Translations under genes and position numbers: made by a program
Origin: Castellaniella sp034674885
GTDB lineage: Bacteria > Pseudomonadota > Gammaproteobacteria > Burkholderiales > Burkholderiaceae_B
DNA: 64,000 bases
Assembly: GCF_034674885.1 (NCBI RefSeq)
Contig: NZ_JAUCDS010000001.1
Location: forward strand, 239,003 to 303,002
Reading direction: 5' to 3'
The notes under the pieces: model-generated
Databases searched by the model: none
Seen by the model: the letters and a program-made list of their open reading frames with translations, nothing else
Told to the model about the DNA's origin: nothing
In this document: in pieces, positions 60,153-64,000 of the stretch
How positions within the stretch are numbered: the first letter of the stretch is position 1
How the letters are laid out: every line of letters starts with the position of its first letter

Positions 60153-60222
60153 GGTGCACATGCCTCCTGTCAGGTCGAAAATGGGCGGATGGCTGCAAAG
60201 CCAGGAAGAGTGTAGAACGCAA

Positions 60223-60247
60223 GCCCGGTGCCGAACAGGCACCGGGC
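60223..60247 (-). terminator. Hairpin between zipper-type transporter gene and mgtA leader
   Basis: GCCCGGTGCC (60223-60232) pairs perfectly with GGCACCGGGC (60238-60247), loop of five. On the minus strand TTGCGTTCT follows, a weak T tail. It lies 24 bases after the ZIP gene stop and so can terminate it or limit read-through into mgtA. A small palindrome TATAC-TTTG-GTATA lies at 60250-60263. Confidence 0.6.
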
Positions 60248-60270
60248 CATATACTTTGGTATAGGTTGGC

Positions 60271-61182
60271 TCAGCCCAGCGCCGTATCCAGGAACATCAT
60301 CACCCCAAACCCCGCCATCAGGCCCACCGTAGCCGCCGTCTGATGCCCGTTGCGGTGGGTTTCAGGGATGACTTCGTGAGACACCACGAAAATCATCGCC
60401 CCTGCGGCGATCCCCAGGCTGACGGGATAGGCGATGGGCAGGCCGCTGGCCATGCCGACCCCGACCAGCGCCCCCAGAGGTTCCATCAGCCCCGAGGCGA
60501 CCGCCACCCCGACGGCGGGCCCCATGCCCAGGCCAATGGCCCGCAGGGCCAGCGCCACAGCCAGGCCTTCTGGAATGTCCTGGATGGCGATGGCCGTGGT
60601 CAGCGGCAGGCCGACCGACAGGTCGCCCTGGGCGAAACCGACTCCGATGGCCATGCCCTCGGGCAGATTGTGCAGGATGATTGCCAGCACAAAGAGCCAG
60701 ACCCCGCTGATCCGTTCGGTCGCCGGGCCTTGCGGGCCTGCGTCCTCGTGGGTGTGTGGGGTGAAGTAATCCAGCCCCAGCATCAGCAAGACTCCCAGAG
60801 CCAGGCCCACCACCACGGTGAAGGCCGCCCCCGTACCGCTGTCCAGCAGATCACGGGCTGCATCCAGCCCCGGCAGAATCAGCGAGAACGATGCCGCCGC
60901 CAGCATCATGCCGGCGGCAAAACCCAGCATGCAGTCCTGGGCACGGGTCTCGACCCGGCGCAGCACCAGCGCCCCCAAGGCCCCCAGGGCCGTGGCCCCA
61001 AAACCCGCCAGGCCGCCCAGTGCCGCATAGCCCAGATAGTCGCGGTTATCGCCCGAAAACGATTCCACTCCGCTGCTGAGCAACAGCCAGAGCACCGCCA
61101 GCAAGGCCACCAGCAGCCCCACGGCGGGAATCCGGTGTTCCTGCCACTGGCGGCGCCAGGCATTCAATATTGAAACCGCCAT
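60271..61182 (-). CDS. ZIP-family metal transporter (BbZIP-like)
   Basis: A 303-residue divalent metal transporter with eight helices. Metal-site helices are clear: helix 4 IILHNLPEGMAIGVGFAQGD, helix 5 TTAIAIQDIPEGLAVALALR and helix 7 MIFVVSHEVIPETHRNGHQT. A His-containing loop (FTPHTHEDAGPQGP) lies between helices 3 and 4. The pattern and length match the structurally known zinc/cadmium transporter of Bordetella bronchiseptica. Metal (Zn2+ most likely) inferred. Same strand as mgtA, 118 bases before the mgtA leader ORF. Confidence 0.93.
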   Translation of the reverse strand: MAVSILNAWRRQWQEHRIPAVGLLVALLAVLWLLLSSGVESFSGDNRDYLGYAALGGLAGFGATALGALGALVLRRVETRAQDCMLGFAAGMMLAAASFSLILPGLDAARDLLDSGTGAAFTVVVGLALGVLLMLGLDYFTPHTHEDAGPQGPATERISGVWLFVLAIILHNLPEGMAIGVGFAQGDLSVGLPLTTAIAIQDIPEGLAVALALRAIGLGMGPAVGVAVASGLMEPLGALVGVGMASGLPIAYPVSLGIAAGAMIFVVSHEVIPETHRNGHQTAATVGLMAGFGVMMFLDTALG

Positions 61183-61325
61183 TCATTTCCCCCTGGAACA
61201 CATACGACTGCGACACGCTACGATACTGCACCGGATCGGCGCAGGCACACGCGCCCGTGCCTGGCGGCAGGCCGAATCAATATATGACGAATGGGGAATG
61301 ATGCAGGGTCGGCCTCCTAGCCCCC

Positions 61326-61781
61326 TCAGAATACGATCGTTCGCGTCATCAGCGTAGCGCTGGCTGGACATAAGCTTCGGGCTTGTCGAGTGGCCAGGAT
61401 GGTTTGCGGTGCATCCGCCCTGTCAGCGGCTTTGAAGCCTATCCGTTCGAAGAATGGCGCAGCCGTTTCCGTCAGCAGCCAGGATTGGCGAGCTCCTTGG
61501 TCATAAGCACGCTGCTGCAGCAAGGCCAGAAGATCACGCCCTATGCCTTGGCCCCTGTCTGCCGAGGGCACGACGATGGACCGCAGCAGCACGTCTCGTC
61601 CATAGCACTCGAAGCCGCCATAGCCGATCAACCGGCCAGAGCGCAAGCGGTAGGCGTAGAAGGCCCGGTCGCCCTCAGCCAGGTCATCTACGGGCAAGCC
61701 GGCCTCCAGCAGTGCAGCGACAAAACCGGGATCACTTCCGGTGACGGGATCGTCGTGCAGGGGATTGATCGTGGTATTCAT
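61326..61781 (-). CDS. arsN2: ArsN2-type GNAT acetyltransferase
   Basis: A 151-residue GNAT-fold acetyltransferase. The subfamily signature is plain: YGRDVLLRSIVVPSADRGQG, IGRDLLALLQQRAYDQGARQ, SWLLTETAAPFFERIGFKAA, DRADAPQTILATRQARSLCP. ArsN2-type genes sit in arsenic-resistance clusters; related ArsN1 acetylates phosphinothricin-like arsenicals. Here only a decayed piece of an arsI-like gene lies next to it upstream, with no arsR, arsB or acr3 in the window, so it appears to be a leftover of an ars cluster. Activity unknown. Confidence 0.85.
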   Translation of the reverse strand: MNTTINPLHDDPVTGSDPGFVAALLEAGLPVDDLAEGDRAFYAYRLRSGRLIGYGGFECYGRDVLLRSIVVPSADRGQGIGRDLLALLQQRAYDQGARQSWLLTETAAPFFERIGFKAADRADAPQTILATRQARSLCPASATLMTRTIVF

Positions 61782-61811
61782 AGTACAGGCTCCCGAACAG
61801 GTGTCTCGGCG

Positions 61812-61990
61812 CTACAAACGCACCAACCACGGGCGCGGTTGACCGCCTTGACCTGCATGGGGCTGATCATCCGCCAGATCCGCACCGTTGTCGACCTGAA
61901 GACCGAAGTAGCCCAGCCCCAGCTCGTGATTGCGTGCGGAGACGGCAAAAGAGAGTATGGCACCATCTGTTTTCCGCACCCTTCCGTACC
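61812..61990 (-). pseudogene. Remnant of an ArsI/CadI-like VOC-fold gene
   Basis: The minus-strand frame reads GRVRKTDGAILSFAVSARNH, ELGLGYFGLQVDNGADLADD, which resembles the middle of ArsI/CadI proteins (the VNFAISTRG...GLDHLGFQVD...ELA stretch). There is no intact N-terminus, and the downstream metal-binding TTCC-type motif is missing. It ends 31 bases before arsN2, the usual neighbour order in ars clusters. Read as an internal fragment of a lost gene; the match was made from memory of the family. Confidence 0.45.
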
Positions 61991-62045
61991 GCCCTATGGG
62001 GATAGCATGGGAAATTTCGCAGAGTACTGATAATAGAGGGGAATT

Positions 62046-62120
62046 TGGTGGGCGGTACAAGGTTCGAACTTGTGACCCCTGCCGTGTGAAGGCAGTGCTC
62101 TACCACTGAGCTAACCGCCC
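62046..62120 (-). tRNA. tRNA-Val (anticodon CAC)
   Basis: A complete cloverleaf: acceptor GGGCGGT with ACCGCCC, D-arm GCTC/GAGC, anticodon stem CTGCC/GGCAG with loop TTCACAC (anticodon CAC, reading GUG), a five-base variable loop and T-arm ACAAG-TTCGAAC-CTTGT. The 3' CCA is encoded (75 bases including CCA). The ars remnant lies directly at its 3' side. Confidence 0.97.
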
Positions 62121-62254
62121 AATCGGGATACTGTCCGGATCAGCGCAGGAAGCGCCAGGACAGCCGACTGGAAAGACCGAAATTGTACATGAATTCAGAT
62201 AGGCCTGCCGACTGCGGAAATCGCCTGCCGTGAACGGGCAGGACCCGTCGCGCA

Positions 62255-63001
62255 TCAGGCGGGCGCGGAATCCCCTTCGGCGGTGGCGGGCGATTCCAGT
62301 TCACGCCACAGGCTGCGCCCCCCCGCCGCCTTGTCCAGGCCGTCCAGATAGGCCTCGTGGGCCTGCCGGGCCTGGGCGCTGACCTGGATCACGGGCAGGC
62401 CGGATGCATCGAAACGATCCAGGGCAGCCGCCGCGCCGGCCCCGGTCTTGCGGCCCGAATCGCCTTCGCCGCCCAGCAGGGAATTCTGGCCGCGCGTCAT
62501 CGCCAGCCAGACCTCGCCCAGCAATTCCGAGTCCAGCAGGGCGCCGTGCAGGGTACGGTGCGCATTGGAAATCCCGAAGCGATCGCACAGCGCATCCAGG
62601 TTGTTGCGCTTGCCCGGGAACATCTCGCGGGCCACCATCAGGGAATCGGTGATCTTTCCACACAGGTCGGGGAACATCGGCAGGCCGGCGCGCTTCAGTT
62701 CCGAGTTCAGGAACTTCACGTCGAATGCGGCGTTGTGGATGATGACCTCGGCATCGCGCACGAAATCGACCAGCTGCTGGGCGATTTCCGGGAAACGCGG
62801 GTGCCCGGACAGGAATTCCGTGGTCAGGCCGTGGACATTAAAGGCTTCGGGGTCGCTGTCGCGATCCGGGTTCAGGTACAGGTGCAGATGGCGATCCGTC
62901 ACCTGGCGGTTGACGATCTCTACACAGGCCAGTTCAACTACCCGATGGCCCTGTTCGGGCTCCAGGCCGGTGGTTTCGGTATCCAGGACGATTTGGCGCA
63001 T
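62255..63001 (-). CDS. dnaQ: DNA polymerase III epsilon subunit (proofreading exonuclease)
   Basis: A 248-residue 3'-5' exonuclease of the DnaQ type. ExoI motif IVLDTETTGLEPEQGHRVVE, ExoII EVIIHNAAFDVKFLNSEL, ExoIII with RTLHGALLDSELLGEVWLAM, giving the four metal-binding acidic residues and catalytic His. A C-terminal polymerase-binding segment follows a Gly-rich linker (LLGGEGDSGRKTGAGAAA). It lies 75 bases after rnhA on the same strand, the usual rnhA-dnaQ order. Confidence 0.96.
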   Translation of the reverse strand: MRQIVLDTETTGLEPEQGHRVVELACVEIVNRQVTDRHLHLYLNPDRDSDPEAFNVHGLTTEFLSGHPRFPEIAQQLVDFVRDAEVIIHNAAFDVKFLNSELKRAGLPMFPDLCGKITDSLMVAREMFPGKRNNLDALCDRFGISNAHRTLHGALLDSELLGEVWLAMTRGQNSLLGGEGDSGRKTGAGAAAALDRFDASGLPVIQVSAQARQAHEAYLDGLDKAAGGRSLWRELESPATAEGDSAPA

Positions 63002-63076
63002 GGCAGGAAAAAGAGTGATTCAAGAAATTCTGGAACGGCACGTGCCGAGTGCGGCCTGCCATCATGGGCAGGTGGA

Positions 63077-63526
63077 TCATCCAGCCCGCGCCAGGTCTTC
63101 CACGCCCTGATTGGCCAGGGCATCGGCGCGTTCGTTGCCGGGATCGCCGGCATGGCCCTTGACCCAGCGCCAGTGTAGTTCATGCTGTCCGGCCAGGGCA
63201 TCCAGGTCTTGCCACAGGTCGGCATTCTTCACCGGTTTCTTGTCAGCCGTGCGCCAATCCCGCTGTTTCCAGTTGGGCAGCCACTGCGTCATGCCCTTTT
63301 GCACGTAGACGGAATCTGTGTGCACCGTGACCACGCAGCGGCGCTTGAGCGCCCGCAGCGCCTGGATGACGGCCATGAGTTCCATGCGATTGTTGGTCGT
63401 CAGGGTCTCGCCGCCATACAGGGTCTTTTCATGTGGCCCCTGACGCAGCAGGGCACCCCAGCCCCCCGGCCCGGGATTGCCCTTGCAAGCCCCGTCCGTC
63501 CAGATGTCCACGTGTGGTTCCGCCAT
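63077..63526 (-). CDS. rnhA: Ribonuclease HI
   Basis: A 149-residue enzyme that degrades RNA in RNA-DNA hybrids. Catalytic DEDD residues are seen in VDIWTDGACKGNPGPGGWGA, TTNNRMELMAVIQALRAL, VTVHTDSVYVQKGMTQWLP and GDPGNERADALANQGV. Length fits. ATG 63526 begins at the family start; the frame is open upstream but not homologous. It starts 10 bases after the methyltransferase stop. Confidence 0.97.
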   Translation of the reverse strand: MAEPHVDIWTDGACKGNPGPGGWGALLRQGPHEKTLYGGETLTTNNRMELMAVIQALRALKRRCVVTVHTDSVYVQKGMTQWLPNWKQRDWRTADKKPVKNADLWQDLDALAGQHELHWRWVKGHAGDPGNERADALANQGVEDLARAG

Positions 63527-63536
63527 TGATTTCCTG

Positions 63537-64000
63537 CTAGAAGAGTTTCCGGTCGACGCCGGTGTCGTCGATCTGCTTGGCGACCGGGGCGACGGCACCG
63601 CGCCGCACACGGCGGCGGCGACCCTTGCGCCAGGCAGGCCCCACCAGCCGCATGCCGGACACCCGTTTGACGGCGGCGATCGCATAGACCGCACCGCCCG
63701 CAGGCCACCAGCGGTCGCCGGCATGTTCCATGAAATGCCAGCGCTGCAGCCAGGCCGGCGTCGCGCACAAAGGCACATAGCAGCCGAACCGCCCCCGATC
63801 GAGCTCGAAGGATAACAGCTTGAACCAGTCTTTCAAACGCGAGGGGGACACCTGGGACGGCACCGAGACCGGCAACTGCAAGGCCAGCCCTGGCAGGGAT
63901 TCGCGCAGCCCCCACAGGCTGTAGGGGTTGAAGCCCGTCATCACGACCCGCCCTTCGGGCATCAGGACGCGTTCGACCTCGCGCAGCACCTGGTGGGGAT
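63537..64000 (-). CDS. Class I SAM-dependent methyltransferase (partial, runs off right edge)
   Basis: C-terminal 153 residues of a methyltransferase. The visible part starts in HQVLREVERVLMPEGRVV, the post-motif II/III region of class I methyltransferases, then MTGFNPYSLWGLRESLPGLA, VSPSRLKDWFKLLSFELDRG and an Arg-rich C-terminal tail. The SAM-binding N-terminus is outside the window. A methyltransferase in this place before rnhA-dnaQ is usual in betaproteobacteria; its substrate is unknown. Confidence 0.85.
   Translation of the reverse strand, partial: PHQVLREVERVLMPEGRVVMTGFNPYSLWGLRESLPGLALQLPVSVPSQVSPSRLKDWFKLLSFELDRGRFGCYVPLCATPAWLQRWHFMEHAGDRWWPAGGAVYAIAAVKRVSGMRLVGPAWRKGRRRRVRRGAVAPVAKQIDDTGVDRKLF

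Noticed and set aside
61182..62250. An integrase or intact genomic island next to tRNA-Val
   Set aside because: No integrase-like frame is present and I found no second copy of the tRNA 3' end in the nearby sequence.

Overview
The window is about 64 kb of GC-rich, tightly packed chromosome from a betaproteobacterium of the order Burkholderiales. The best fit is Alcaligenaceae (Bordetella, Castellaniella, Pusillimonas and relatives). That placement is inferred from gene content and style: a ZIP metal transporter that reads like the Bordetella protein, several TRAP and Liv-type transporters, an atpIBEFHAGDC operon, mltA/rpe/gph/trpE adjacency, and DUF4148 and HiPIP proteins. No rRNA gene, insertion sequence, prophage or CRISPR array is visible. 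One tRNA gene, tRNA-Val(CAC), is present.

Layout. 1-2138 is a TRAP transporter operon on the minus strand that runs off the left edge. 2.3-5.3 kb holds small housekeeping genes (4-OT tautomerase, DUF4168 protein, thiopurine methyltransferase, HiPIP, galE). 5.4-9.2 kb holds two tandem chemoreceptors that share 535 identical bases, followed by an orphan periplasmic binding protein. 10.4-13.8 kb is a minus-strand mltA-ubiH-type-dsbC cluster. 13.9-25.5 kb is rpe-gph-trpE, then an lldPRD lactate operon on the opposite strand, then trpGDC-HIT-aromatic amino acid permease. 25.5-31.1 kb is a tricarballylate-type catabolic operon (tcuAB) with its own TRAP transporter. 31.2-38.4 kb is the whole F1Fo ATP synthase operon.

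38.8-44.8 kb is the most unusual part. A LuxR-type regulator with a degenerate receiver faces an operon with the D-E-F order of the Pseudomonas Fap amyloid export system (C39 peptidase, small secreted protein, coiled-coil plus beta-barrel outer membrane protein). Its secreted candidates are a glycine-rich protein and two small proteins that share a C-terminal QN-rich motif. An orphan BcsQ-like ATPase lies upstream on the same strand. 44.9-49.9 kb holds enoyl-CoA hydratase, an M61 peptidase, folB, ttcA and a LysR regulator. 50.1-55.4 kb is a DUF4148 protein and a complete liv-type ABC operon. 55.4-57.1 kb is a FixJ-type two-component system. 57.2-61.2 kb is metal transport (MgtA and ZIP). 61.3-62.1 kb is an arsenic-resistance remnant beside tRNA-Val. 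62.2-64 kb is dnaQ, rnhA and a partial methyltransferase.

Regulation visible in the sequence. Tryptophan synthesis is split into two transcription units. Each begins with a short leader peptide carrying clustered Trp codons followed by a terminator hairpin, so each appears to have its own attenuator. The second also leads into a HIT protein and an AroP-like permease. The lactate operon has a near-consensus promoter with a GntR/FadR-type palindrome just downstream and another far upstream, resembling the looped LldR arrangement of E. coli. The mgtA gene is preceded by a short ORF with a strong ribosome binding site and an acidic, Pro-terminated start, resembling magnesium-sensing leader peptides. 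All functions are read from sequence pattern only; no database search was possible.
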